A stretch of 64,000 nt of DNA from Artemia franciscana (Eukaryota; Arthropoda; Branchiopoda; Anostraca; Artemiidae): the NCBI RefSeq assembly GCF_032884065.1, contig NC_088880.1, forward strand, positions 24,242,715 to 24,306,714, written 5' to 3'. Under the pieces are notes generated by a model. The model was not told where the DNA came from. It searched no databases and saw only the letters and a list, made by a program, of their open reading frames with translations. The position numbers and the translations under genes were made by a program. Below are positions 14,227 to 25,781 of this stretch, one piece after another (the first letter of the stretch is position 1; each line of letters opens with the position of its first letter).

Positions 14227-17010
14227 CTTACTATAGCAAACATTTTATCTGAAGAGATTATGTTCTAGTTTAGCAAAATTAATAATAGTCTTTTAAAAAT
14301 TTCATCAAGCTTTTTTTTGCTCTGGAATGGTTTTAAGGACAAAAAATTTGAAATTCTGAGGATTGTTGTCCACATTTTTAGAAGTACTCTTTTTAAAATA
14401 TTCTTAAGAAAGATAGATGGCATCGTTGTTTTTTTTTACTGAAGGTGGGTTCCAAATAAAAATGATCAATAATAATAATAATGAAACGATCCCTAGCTGT
14501 GTTTATTGCTGGTTCTTTCTAAAAATCAATCCTTCGGTTCTGGGTCAGGATGTTTTGGAATCCAAAACCATGAAAGTATTCCGCTAATGCCCGTACCCTA
14601 ATTATTTAGATGGCGCATCCAGTTTAAATTGGGCATAAGACGCGAAGGTAATTTTTCAGCTTTGAAAATTTCATTTTTTTTGGGGGGGGGGGTCCACCAG
14701 AATCTTCGTTTCCACCGTCTTCGTTTCCACCTCTTTTTGGGTTAGACAGGCTTTGATGTTTGATTCATAAAATGAATTTAAACTTTTGACAAAATTCGAT
14801 TTCGGGTTCTCGGAGTAGAGGTTGTACCTTCCAGAAAAATTTTCTCTTGTGTTTTCCCATATATACTAGTGACCTCGATCTTCCTAGTGTGCTGATTTTA
14901 GTATCAAATGATCTCATTGGCTGGTAAGCTAGCTTTTATTCCGCGGGGTAGGGCATTACTGTGATGGTCATCTTCTAAATAAGTACCAAAAAGGGATGAA
15001 TTAAATGAAGACTTAGGAGCTCAACACAAGTAGTCGCAGAAGTTTGGGAAAGCATTCATATCGATTGATCGCAAACTCTAAGCTCTAGTGTCCTTTCAGG
15101 CCAAAACCAATCAAAGAGCAGTCATAAACTCCTTCGAAATATCGGAGGAACACTAGCTATGAAGTTTGTCATAGTCATATATAAGATCAGATGAAAATAT
15201 GAAAATATCTATTTAAGGTCCACAAATGTGACTTCAGGGGAGGGGGATGGTTACTCTAGCCTCAGAAGTAAGGATATCAAATTATGCATCAATAATAAAT
15301 TTTGATATAATGGTGTACCAGGATATTAGGCCCATACCTCGTTCAGATCCCAAAACCACAGTTTACATTATAATGACTCTCCGGAGAAAAATATATGGAA
15401 GAGACAATGCTCTTTGCCAGGCGTACTATATTTTGAATATGACTTATTGTTTTGGCGTATTGTTTTGACTATGAGTTTTTTCTTTTTCCTTAAGGGTCTT
15501 CTTACGAAACGGATGGTCATAAGAAGTTAATAAAGGGCTCATTTAATCGTAAATCATGGGTTCTAGGGATTTTTATATTGTTCAAAGCAGATCAGGAGGC
15601 CTCCTTTCTTATGACACCTGGCATTTTACAGCTTCAAATGGCAATAGATCTAGAGATTTCAGATCTAGATCTAGAATTCAATAGATCTAGAGATTTCAGA
15701 TCTAGATCTAGGATTCAATAGATCTAGACATTTTAATCAGAATGGTTGGAAATTACGCGAGTAGCCCAGATAAAAAAGAAGCTATTAAAATATTTTTTAA
15801 TGGAAAGGTTACAAGATGTATCTGGAGTCTCATGTTAATCATAGGTCATAATAAATAAGTAATAGTAATATATAGTAATATAATAGTAAAGGTAATAAAT
15901 AAAATAGGTAATAAGGGAATTTTCGAACAGGCCGAATCTAGTTGTTAGTAAAGTGTCATTATGAATTGCTCTTAAAGATAATTTTCATGTATCTCTTTGA
16001 CAATTACAGTATAAATATCCCTTAGTCCTATCTTAAGTAGGTATCCGAGGATTTCCCACCTTCTCATAATTTGTTTAAAAAGATTAGTTTTAAAAGATGG
16101 CATTACTGGTTTTTATTTTCTGGAGTGACCAGATTCTTATTGTGGTTTCACATTATCCCTTGTGTTGTATAGCATACGTTACGAAGCATGTAAATGGATT
16201 ATGAATAGTCAGCTAAAGATAATTACCAATCAGGAACGAGTTTAGATTCTAATGAAACATGTGGAAATCGGTCTGATGAGTCTTCTCAGAACTATCTACT
16301 TAGATTACTCTGTGAAAGGATTGCTAATATAAATATTGCAGTCTTTGAGCATACGTATCGTGTGTGACGTTTTCGACAAAGTTTAACTAAGGTTTCTTCT
16401 ATAGAATATTTTCCAAGTTGTGCCCAATGGTGCAAGCTGGAAAAACTTAGAAATTTTGTCATCATATATTGCCAAAAAGATAACGCCGTGTAAATCTAAG
16501 GAATGCTTAAAATATCCAAAATTCCATACAAATCGATTTTTTAAAATCGCGTATCCTTTCATAAAAAAGTTGAAATTTTTCTCCCTACGAATTGCGAATG
16601 CAAGGACCGTGATATGCCGTCTGAATGTCATTTCTTGGCACCTTTTCAAGCTTCTTGATTGGGCTTTTGTCAGAAATTGATATTCGTCACTTATAAATAC
16701 ACTTAAAATCCCAGTTACAATAATTTTATTAACTTTATTTAACTTTTGCACAAAAAAAGGCCATAAAATATTATACACTAGATGGTATTGATGCTTTTTC
16801 TGTCGACAGAAGCACCGATTTTCACTCCTGTAAGTTACGCGTATTCTTTGGGTTCAGCCATTGATTGGGTTGCTTTTTGTGCAAACTGGCGGTAGGGCTG
16901 AACAGAAAAATTCCCAGCAGCATCGAGGGTCTTGCAACCTTGTTTGACCCTGAGTGGCTGCATGTGTCTTTGTTCGGGTATTTAAATGTGCAAATTTATG
17001 CTCTTGGCTA
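14227..17010. other. SLC16 intron, middle part, no gene recognised
   Basis: Contains a poly-G run near 14684-14693 and a 37-bp tandem repeat at 15643-15730. An open frame of 131 codons on the minus strand (16778-16383) overlaps an open frame on the plus strand and shows no recognised domain. A segment near 16795-16855 (gattttcactcctgtaagtt and neighbours) has a relative at 22590-22640, so part of this stretch is a dispersed repeat. Confidence 0.45.
15643..15730. repeat. 37-bp tandem repeat
   Basis: Two full units (15643-15679, 15680-15716), differing at one position, and a partial third. Each begins aatagatctagagatttcag and contains clustered agatct and tctaga words. Confidence 0.95.
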
Positions 17011-17308
17011 GGAGCGTAATTTGCTATGGAGCAGGGGGACAACTTCCCCCCTCCCACCAGATCCCATTTTGCAACCAATGCCTTAGTTCATCCTCCAATT
17101 GAGATTTGGTTTCTTCAAAAACCTTTTCAAAACTAAGCTAAGCCTACATAATTGAAGCATCCACAGAAATAGGTGAGTTTTCTTTAGTATGTCTTTGTCT
17201 TTATGGTACTATATGGTTCATTTTTCAGTATTCATTTTCATTTTCACTTGATTTGGGAAAATGGCTCCAAATGTGCCCCCCCCCCAGTATTTTAAGAAAT
17301 TACGCCAC
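17011..17308. mobile_element. TA-flanked inverted-repeat element (MITE-like)
   Basis: Left end GGAGCGTAATTT and right end (complement) GTGGCGTAATTT, with TA dinucleotides on both outer sides (17009-17010, 17309-17310). The interior carries C-runs next to each end. An element at 34039-34350 has the same end words. TA flanks fit a Tc1/mariner-type non-autonomous element, but the superfamily is not established. It has no coding capacity and lies in the SLC16 intron. Confidence 0.55.
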
Positions 17309-18106
17309 TACTCCCGGACGGACTGCTACTATTACTTCTTGCAGCAACACCAGACGTTTTGCGCCTCCCTAGTATCTTAAATTCGGACGTCACGTGGGTA
17401 TTTTTAAACCGTAAGGTTCCTAGTAGGGCCACCAGCTTAAGGTAAACTAATCTCCCTAGACTTTAATATTTTCCCAAGCTAACCAAGACTAATCGTTTAA
17501 CACTTCAGATCAATCGTATAAATTGTCCAATTTTCTTTGAAAATTTCTACTTCTTTAGTGGAAGCACCTGACAACATACTATTAATGGCAGTAATACTTT
17601 TTAATGTATATTTTTGCATATTGTATCATCGAAGATCCAACAGACATTCCCAAAAATTTTCAAACCCCTTTAAAGTTTACGTCAACTTTCATGAAGAAGC
17701 ATCATATGCTGTGGTCTAAAGATCAGAAAATAATATAGGACTACTGGTAATTCAAAAATGTAACAGCTAATCTCATCTTGATTGATATCACTCACCCTCC
17801 CAGCAGCAGGGCCGGCTTTGCTTGGACAGCCAGCTATAGCCTTCAAAATTTTCGAAGGCTGTCCAATAGCAGCCAACGTGCCAAAACTCATCCACCTCCA
17901 AAAATTCTGCTGGTTGGGTGAATGACAGTCAACCAAGACGAGGCTCTATTGTTCAAAGCCGACTAAATTTCTTCCAGTAGTATTCAATTTAAATTAAATT
18001 TGATATCAAATGAAATATGTCAAATACTGTCAATTTGTAAAATAATGTCAATTTTACAGCAGCTAATACTTCTTCTTGAAACCAACAGCCAAGTCAAGAA
18101 TTGGTG
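17309..18106. other. SLC16 intron, no feature recognised
   Basis: Unremarkable non-coding sequence. A short self-complementary pair, ggacagcc / ggctgtcc, lies at 17825-17865, around a cttcaaaattttcgaag palindrome. Confidence 0.4.
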
Positions 18107-18110
18107 TTAA

Positions 18111-18690
18111 GGCCGTGATTAAGTGAACTTGAAAACATCGAGGTTCAAAATTGAAGTTAGGGTAGCCTTCTGTCTCTCAATTCTCTAGAGACCGTCGATT
18201 GTCAAAAACCCTTCAAATAGCACTTATTAATTGGCGAAAATATCAGGTTAATTATACCAGCTTGTCAATATGGTCTATAGGGGTGTTGTCGGGAATCTGA
18301 AACTATTCTTACTGGCAAAAAACTTGTAAAAATTTTAGGTAGCTGAAAATATTCTATGGGACTGTTCGAAAACAGGAAAATACATCGAAAAATGGTTGCA
18401 ATCATCTTACAGATTATTGTCTTCCGCTCATGATAGTACCGATTTTGTTCTAAAAGCAACATCCTTCACAGAGTACACTTGTGAAAAAGAACTAGCCATT
18501 TTCTAAGATTTCTAAGCCATTAGAGAAATAGAGCAAAATCCTAGCAAACATTTGGTAGCATGTTCAAGAAGCTACGGCCTGATATTAAAAGCGGTATCTT
18601 CTGCCAATGAATACTTGGGTACTTTTTAAATATAAATTTTAAATTTTAACATGGGATTTTTGAGTTCCATCAGTTCACTTAATCACGGCT
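18111..18690. mobile_element. TTAA-flanked terminal-inverted-repeat element
   Basis: The ends are inverted copies: GCCGTGATTAAGTGAACT starts at 18112 and its complement ends at 18689. TTAA lies directly outside each end (18107-18110 and 18691-18694). TTAA target duplication is the hallmark of piggyBac-type transposition, but the terminal bases here are not the usual CCY, so assignment is tentative. At 580 bp and without a coding frame it is non-autonomous. It sits in the intron just downstream of the SLC16 TM3-TM4 exon. Confidence 0.7.
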
Positions 18691-18760
18691 TTAAGGTCTT
18701 GTAAAATGTTTGTTTTCTTTGGTTAGATATTTCGCACTATTAAAGTTACAATATGCTCAC

Positions 18761-18904
18761 CTGAAATAACCCCAACTGTGACAAGTAGATGCTCAATTCT
18801 AGTTACGAAACAGCTCAAAATAAATCCAATGCAGCAAAGAACAGATCCGATAAACATAACCACCCTTTCGGAAAATCTTTCACAGAGCGCACCAGTTATA
18901 GGAG
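18761..18904 (-). CDS. SLC16/monocarboxylate transporter-type gene, TM3-TM4 exon
   Basis: A 144-nt exon, preceded by cttttttatatttcag-type acceptor (AG at 18906-18905) and followed by GTGAGC (18760-18755). Phase 1 in and out. With the upstream T it reads SPITGALCERFSERVVMF, then hydrophobic TM4 ending LLVTVGVISG. This matches the TM3-TM4 segment of SLC16 carriers, where a short loop with a conserved basic residue follows TM2. Joining to 11818 restores VISG-LGAGLSLLPG without frame change. The intron to the next exon is 6.9 kb and full of repeats. Confidence 0.93.
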
Positions 18905-20039
18905 CTGAAATATAAAAAGATTTGGTCAAGCTATAATCATTTCAAATAAACTGGACAGATGGGACTGTTAAAAGTTAAAAGTACTTAGATGGCTAGGACA
19001 TTTTTTCTCAACAGGGACGTACCCCTGGGGCCATGGGGCCCAGTACTCCTAAATTTAATTTTCTTTTCGCAAAAAATAGAATTTTTTGACATTTTGATAT
19101 TTTCACAGAAAATAAAGCTCTCCCTCTTGATTTTGAAGAATAAAAATGGACCCCTCCCCCTACATAAAATATGAATGAAATATAAGTTGGCAACACTGCT
19201 TTAAATGATCAATCGAAGGTTGATAAAAAAAAGCAATTAATCAAATTGTCCTGTCATTGAGTTATTGTAAATATTAGAGTAAATACTGGAAAAATAGAAA
19301 AAAAATGCAGTTCATTAGCCATGGCAGTGACAGTTCATGGCAATGACATTTTTTCTTAACAGGGTCGTACCCATAGGGCCATGGGGCCCAGTACTCTTAA
19401 ATCCTTTTTTTTGTATTTCTTGGCACTTCTTACGCCAATTGACAAATAAACTACTTCTTTTTATTTTTGGTGCTTACTTTCTTTTTATCATTGGACCCAC
19501 AGCCCCGAAAAAAACAATCTTGGGAACGTGCCTGTTTTTTATGTATGCTGCTATGTAGATAACTTATTTTGCAGAGGAGAAGGGCGCAAAGAAACATGTT
19601 TCTGAGACGCCCAGAACTGAAGGAGTGCTCTTTTGTTTCCTATTTTGAGGATTTTTTTCATTTTTGGCCTGTATATTTTCTTGTACGAACGTCAAATATC
19701 TGGAAAGAGGAAGCAGCTTCCATCCCTCTGGCTAGGCCCAATCTCTTTAAGCTATGCACTTGAAATTATGTAGCGTTCTTTCGTTATCTTACCTTTATTA
19801 CAGCGTCTTGTTATATTCAGCTTGTTATTTTGTTTTTAATTTGTATTTTATTGTTGTTTTTCTTTGAATGAAATATCATGAACAAAGTTAAGATAGCTAA
19901 ATCATAAATTCTAAAACTGATATTCACAGCTGTAGAAGGGATATAGATTAAACAGGCCGGGAAATGTTTTCTGCCCCCACTGGGCAATAACTTAAATGTA
20001 TACCCTTCCAAGAAGTTTTCATTTCCGTCAAATCTTTCC
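18905..20039. other. SLC16 intron with a duplicated 63-bp segment
   Basis: The segment 18992-19054 (gacattttttctcaacaggg through gggccatggggcccagtact) recurs at 19340-19402 in the same orientation with a few changes. This suggests two copies of one small repeat or tail. No exon is supported. Frames at 18989-19174, 19337-19558 and 19569-19763 follow the repeat and are not gene-like. Confidence 0.5.
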
Positions 20040-20515
20040 TTATGACATCCTCCCATCCCATTTGGGGATGCCCCACTTTTCGTTTGGCCTTGACAGTTAG
20101 TCGACAGGGGCTATCTTTGTCAATCTATCATCCACAGAACGTGTCATAGACATCTCAATTTCTCTCATTATAGCCCTAGAAAGCAAGATTGAACAATACT
20201 TTTCGTACAGTCTACTGTTTGAAATATGGTCAGTCGGCACCAAAAGCAATCCATAGGCAATTTCTCTGGAAAACATCTAACAAATATTCCTCCGGATTAG
20301 GAGCATCCAGGCTTCAGAATCATGCTTAACCACTGTCATTCTTCTAGATTTTTTTTTCATCTGTGAAGAAACACCCTGGGCCTTGCCTATTCTACTTTTA
20401 ACATATTCACTGCACCCATTGTCTTTACTAATAATGCTACTAAAGTAAAGTGAAGTTGTCCACTTGATCAATCTTCTCATTACCCAACATCACCTCTTCT
20501 CCTTTAGATTTTCCC
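20040..20515 (-). pseudogene. Non-LTR retrotransposon (LINE) C-terminal fragment
   Basis: Reading the minus strand from 20515, the frames give MGKSKGEEVMLGNEKIDQVD, SSIISKDNGCSEYVKSRIGK, then a broken 'TVVKHDSEAW' block and 'SNSRLYEKYCSILLSRAIM'. These are the familiar post-reverse-transcriptase motifs of animal LINEs (SIIS-D-GC-DVK-RIGKA, V-YGSEAW-L). Stops and frame changes show it is dead. The LINE fragment at 46797-47245 on the plus strand carries the matching downstream portion, so both probably derive from the same family. It lies inside the intron between the first two visible SLC16 exons, in the same orientation as the gene. Confidence 0.8.
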
Positions 20516-20721
20516 ATACAGTTTTGAAGCAACAGAAAGAAAAATTTCAGAAAATCCCAGTTTTTCAGATATTAATAAACTTAAGACGGACTGGAACTTA
20601 GGAGTGCAATAATTTAAATATAGGACAGGTTTGTCTTCTTCTTTTGAATCGTTTAGAGCTCGCTTTTGACGAGAGAAAGGATTTGCAATTTAGCTTTGTA
20701 AGAGTTGAGTAGGAAACTTAC

Positions 20722-20944
20722 ACATTGTGAGTGTGAATGTAGCTAAAATGGCTGGTATCCATGCTCCTAGTGTGATTGACGATCCTTCAAATAATACAAA
20801 AATTTCAAGCAATAACACCCCAAATGATCTAATCAGTCCGGTAATCCAGAATTGCGCAAAAAATGCACCGAAAACAATAAACCATCCATATCCTCCGTCA
20901 GGTGGTACAAAACGTCGCCGTAGCTCTTCGCGTGTTGATGGCAA
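20722..20944 (-). CDS. SLC16/monocarboxylate transporter-type gene, TM1-TM2 exon
   Basis: A 223-nt exon starting after ttgttgttatag (AG at 20946-20945), in phase 0, and ending before GTAAGT (20721-20716), in phase 1. It encodes a short basic N-terminal stretch (REELRRR), then VPPDGGYGWFIVFGAFFAQF. That contains the SLC16 signature DGG(Y/W)GW at the start of TM1. TM2 follows after IPAILATF. No ATG opens this exon and the acceptor is good, so an upstream exon must carry the start codon. I could not identify it at 20945-24080. Two introns join this exon in frame to 18904-18761 and 11818-11089, giving about 365 residues of the transporter. Confidence 0.93.
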
Positions 20945-23900
20945 CTATAACAACAAAAGGAAAAAAACATAAAAATTCGATTCCTTATAAAAAAAAATTG
21001 TGAAAGATTCCACAAACTTCTTACTTTTTTACATAAACAATGCAAAAATAAACAACAAATAAACAAAATGGCACTTTCAGGTAGTATTTTTTTTCTTTGG
21101 AAATCACCATTCTAAATCAGTTGTCTGCAATGGATTATACCTGGATGGACCGAATTTAAACAAAAAGATAACAGGCGAACTACATTCTAATTAAGTTAGA
21201 TTTTCTATAAGATAGTAAAGAGATCGAGATTTCACGAGGACGCGAGTCTGGAGGGACTGTCCTGTCTTAGTATCTACTTTGGATGTAAAATTTTACTTAC
21301 TGTCCTTAACAGTATATAATTCACACAGTAGAACAATAATAATATAAGTAACATTGGATACATATTAAACAAAAAAAATCAGAGTAAGTAAAACAGTAAG
21401 AAAATAAAATTTACTTATTGAAAATAGAATATAACTGAATTGTCTCATCTACTATATATTCAAACACGTGTGCTGTTACATAATCCCCTCTAGTCTATTT
21501 TGCTTTTAGTGAGGACATAATAGTTTGATTTATTACCTAAGGGATTAAACAATGACAACAGGGAAGAGCAGACCTTCAACCTCTCCCTTTGCTCAACTCG
21601 AGAAAATTAAGTACATACAAAGAGCAGAAAATTGTGTGACAGTTGCAAAAAAATTAACAACAGTTTTCAGGCAAAGAAACAGTCTTAATTTTAGTCCCCC
21701 CCCTGCTAAACCCTGCAGGCTTACTCTTCCCCTTCCATTTTGGGAAACCTCTATGGGGATTTTAAAGGGATTGTCTGTCACTCCCAACCCTATTCAAGTA
21801 AGTAAGACCGATCATTGTTGTTTCTTTAGGATTGCCTGACAACTAAGGCAAAAACCAAAAATGAGAGAGGGGGACGTGCGTTTAGTGACGAAATGCCTTT
21901 CATCAAAAAATAAAGGTTTTAATTTTTAAAAGCTGGAAATAACCTCCATCTTAATACTGCGTTGCTAGGGGGTAGTGACGACAACCTTCTCATGGTTATT
22001 CTAAGAGTAGTAGACACATATAGAGGCCTGCTTGTTACTGCGAATTTCAGTCATCGTACAGCACTTGGCACCCTGTTCAATTCAGACCATGAGATAGGGT
22101 ATTTCGCGGACTACAGTAGCAGAACTAGATGGATTGAAGCTAGTAATGTGTGCCAAAATCGTGCGTGAAGAATCAATTCCTCTGGAAATCTGAAGTACTG
22201 AATGTGGTGCAAGAAAAAATCCCTTCAGGAGCAATCCGAGGTGGGAGAAAGACGTTCTCTTGTTAGTACTGGCTCTAATGGCCAAGTACCACTTTAAGAT
22301 GGTGGCTGGCAGGTGGTTGGTGACTCTCCCTCAAGTCTCGCCTACCCAAGTCAGTCCAAATTATATGGGTAACTCGCACAAGTAGAAACTGGCGCTGGTG
22401 TCGAAAAAATAACCTCAACATCATTTGACATTCTTCAGTGCAAAAATAAGAATAATTAATTTAATATGTGTTGTTGGTAAAATTAGTGTAGTGCTAAGTA
22501 TTTGATCTGAGTTCTTGGCAGATAAACGATTAGAAAACTTGAAAAAATACCAAGCGTCGCCAAACGCTAGATGACGTTGATGTTTATTTTTACCGACACT
22601 AACGCCATTTTCCACTCTTATAAGTTACCCATACTCTCTGAGTCTGTATAACTGAGAGGGTGTGGCTCTCGGGATGGTGGAAAACAATGGCGGTTATTTT
22701 GAAACTACCAAGGAAAGCTTTTTACAAAGAGAGAAAAAAAGGTAGTCAAGCCCTTTTTCTCGAGCTACTACACCAAAGGGGTACCAATAGCCCTGCGGCT
22801 ATTTTGGCACGGAGGCAATGTATGTTTATCACCTACGTCTTAACTCAGTTTTATGAGTATACCCATAGTAACAATGATAAAAAAAACGATAATAATAAGA
22901 GTAACAAATAATATTAATAAAATAGTAATAACAATAATAATAATAATAGTAACAATGATAATTTGTGTGAAAATTTTATGCTGTTTTATGAAAATATTAT
23001 ATCTATATAATATAATTTAATTTGTTAATTAAAATTAACAACTTAAAAGTTGTTAAGTCAAAATATTTTTTTTTAATTCTTCAATCTATTAAGACAGCAA
23101 TAATTGGCTCTTCTGCCCTCACGAATGGCTGCACACTCGACGGAAGGAGGGTTCACTGTATATATAGGCATATACATTTTTTTAAGCTAAAGTGTATATA
23201 AGTAATTATAAACATATTCTAAGGACTAGAATTGGGGGCCCCAGGACTGGATGCAGATTTAATCATATTTGTATGATTTATATACAAGGCGTACTTTAAT
23301 ATTGCAATCTTCTCCTCAGATTATGTTTTTTTTTCATTGTAATATATTTTTGAAGACATTGAGCTTCTTTACACTGTTAATAATCACATAGAAAATAGGA
23401 AGTGGTCTAACAATCAGCTTATGTATTTTTTTGAAGAATAATGAAGACACTCTAAGATTTAGGAGTTGACCTGGGAATAGGGGGGGGGGGGCAGTTCCAT
23501 ATCCAGGATTCTTCTTCGGGGGGGTGAGGGGGGGTACAAAAACATTTTTTTGGGTGGGGGGGCTTATAAAAAAACTTTAAAAATGCATCAAAAATTGTTT
23601 TATATTAATTTTTGTTACACTTTTACTAGTCAGACAAAATTATGATGGGGGGGGGGGGGGTTCAAACCTAACCTTTCCCCCCTTAATATGGCCTTGCTTG
23701 GAGGATGGTATTGCTGGATTTCAAGTTTATCTTATGTGATGTACTGTCCTTATATACCTTTTGATATCGCTTTGGTGAAACAAGACAATATGGAAAAATG
23801 TAGTACAACAGAACAACTTGGCAAATTCACAGCCATTAAAAAAGTTATTATTCTTTTTCTACTGAGGACGGTTCATCGGAACTTTCGGTCAAAATATTTG

Positions 23901-24080
23901 CAATTTTTCTTTTGTTTTGGCTGGTTAAGCAGTTTTTTTTTCGTTCTTGTTTATTCCTACTTTGCTTATCGTAAAAAATTGTATTTTTTTGCTGTGTTTA
24001 GAAAACTGAAACTATTGAACATGTAAAACTTCCATTCACTTAACCACGATACACGTTATAGTTAATGATAGTATTGCATC
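20945..24080. other. Non-coding stretch upstream of the visible SLC16 exons
   Basis: It should hold the transporter's first exon or an intron before it, but no convincing start exon is seen. Visible elements are an (aat/aac/aag)n trinucleotide tract at 22870-22960, a 14-base G run (about 23646-23660) and neighbouring G-rich text at 23480-23570, and a dispersed repeat piece at 22590-22640 related to 16795-16855. The 112-codon frame at 23688-24026 (+) and the 83-codon frame at 22660-22911 (+) have no recognised domain. Confidence 0.4.
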
Positions 24081-24213
24081 AGATTAACGGCCCTTCTTCA
24101 CTAAGACTTTGACTAAGACGCCCTGCAGTTTATAACTACAACCTGGTTTGATCTCTGGTTCCCGTATTAATAAACTGAAATCCAACCCACTGCGCCACCA
24201 CATGACAGTAAAT
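24081..24213 (-). repeat. tRNA-derived SINE (head region)
   Basis: On the minus strand the sequence has an RNA polymerase III box A (TGGCGCAGTGGG, 24197-24186) and a box B (GAGATCAAACC, 24155-24145), with about 30 nt between them, as in tRNA genes. It does not fold as a good tRNA: the anticodon arm is not clear and the acceptor ends do not pair. A tRNA-derived SINE head is therefore more likely than a functional tRNA. The body would extend toward lower coordinates. The tail is not defined. Confidence 0.6.
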
Positions 24214-24604
24214 GACTGATTGAAATAGATGGTTCCTCCTCTCTTCCTGCAAGGACTCAGGAGTTAATGACCGAGTTCAAATACTTCACTTTTTTCAAAT
24301 TTTTGCCTGTCTTTTCGACTGTCTTTGAATGTTCAACAAAAGGAAAAAAAGTATAATAAAAAAAATTAAAACAATAATAAAAACAAAATCAGGAATTCAT
24401 AAAAAATTAACATTACCTTAGAACCTTTGACTACTTTAATACTTGATGTTACCTTAAAGCCATTAACAAACAAAAGTTATCTTTTGATGGATTCTCAAAC
24501 AGAGATGAAAACAGAATTTAGCAGTCATTTTGAACTGATAAGAAATACTATCTTAAAGATGCAGACGCTATTAAAAATTTCCAAGAATGGCGAATCTGGG
24601 ATAT
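24214..24604. other. Non-coding stretch, no feature recognised
   Basis: A-rich sequence with a run of aaaacaataataaaaacaaa near 24365-24390. The short plus-strand frame at 24427-24615 has no recognised similarity. Confidence 0.4.
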
Positions 24605-25687
24605 TGATTAATTAAAAAAAAAAAAAGAAAAAAAAGGCTTTTACGACTGAAAGTAAGGAAAAGAATTAAAGCTTAAAACGAGTAGAAATTATTCCGGACA
24701 TGAAGGGAGGCTAACCCTTCCTTAGCCTTTGCTCTTTACGCTAAACCCTCAAAGTTCTTTAGAAAAACTTCTCACTCAAATTCAACGGCCCTTGCGTTTG
24801 AGCAGCTTTCTTAAATAATTGTTACCAATAGACAAACTTTAGCGCAAAAATTGAAGGTAAAGAAAGGATAGCATTTCTCAAAATACAGAATAATTTCTGT
24901 TGGTTTTAAGTTTTTAATGTTGCTCCTTACTTTCAGTTGATTTTTTTTTAAATTTCATTTCTGAATGCCTTTCGAATCATGCCTGGAAATCCCCATCCCT
25001 CTCCCCCTGTAAGTAGCAAATACTATATTTGAACAGCCAGCAGTAGCGTAACTTACAGCCCTTTTCCCAGGGGCTCTGTGGGACCTTGTCATCCCCAGTG
25101 CATAGTTAATGGACATTTCAACTATACTGAATAGAATGGCTATCTACAAAATTTTGATCATATGTCTTTGGGGGAAAGGGGCGTTGGAAGGGGGCTAGTT
25201 GTCCTCCATTCCAGTGGGCGCTTTAAAAAGGACATTGAGCTCTTGATATTCCCTTCTCCGATCTCCTTGGAGCATTGGTTCAATAAAACCACCTCTGGGA
25301 AAAAAAATCAACAAAAAACAAACAAATAAAACACTCATTCGATCTTTCTTCTGGCGAAGACTACACAAATTCCACATTTTTGAAGGAAAGAGCTTGAAAC
25401 CTATAAAATAGGGTTCTCAGGCATGCTGGATCTGACGGCGAGTTTTCTTTTTATTATTTAGATTGCTAAGTTTTTGGTGGTGTTTCTCCCTTGTCTGAAG
25501 ATCAAGCAAATTTTATCAGGCTCGTAACCTTTAACAGGTAGCATTAAATTTAATGAATTTCATTTATTTGGAATAAATGTACAAAAAGCCAATTCTTTTG
25601 ATATATATTGTTACAATTTTTTTCTTTTTTTTTTTAGTCTCGGTTGCTACAGGGCTATGTCGTTTGTTACCACGAACGGTTTGTCCC
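24605..25687 (+). repeat. GAGCG element, diverged and internally deleted copy
   Basis: Shows the long-hairpin end (gaaagtaaggaaaagaattaa and inverted partner near 24890-24940, with 'gctctttacgctaaa'), the middle with an actatactgaatagaatggc word, and a decayed terminal hairpin (gtttgttaccacgaacggtt, about 25659-25680). It is shorter than the 8.3-kb copy because the second internal hairpin region is missing. Confidence 0.75.
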
Positions 25688-25781
25688 AATAATGGAAAAA
25701 AAAATATACGAAGAAAAATCTTAGTCGTTATGAATTTTCCCAGATTTTCAAACTTGTCACAGGTAGAATCTCTAGATGAGG

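Noticed and set aside
16383..16778. 131-codon minus frame and overlapping 86-codon plus frame
   Set aside because: Both strands are open, no domain is recognised, and nearby sequence recurs at 22.6 kb; more likely a repeat than a gene.
24081..24213. Functional tRNA gene
   Set aside because: Pol III boxes are present but the acceptor and anticodon stems do not fold acceptably by eye.
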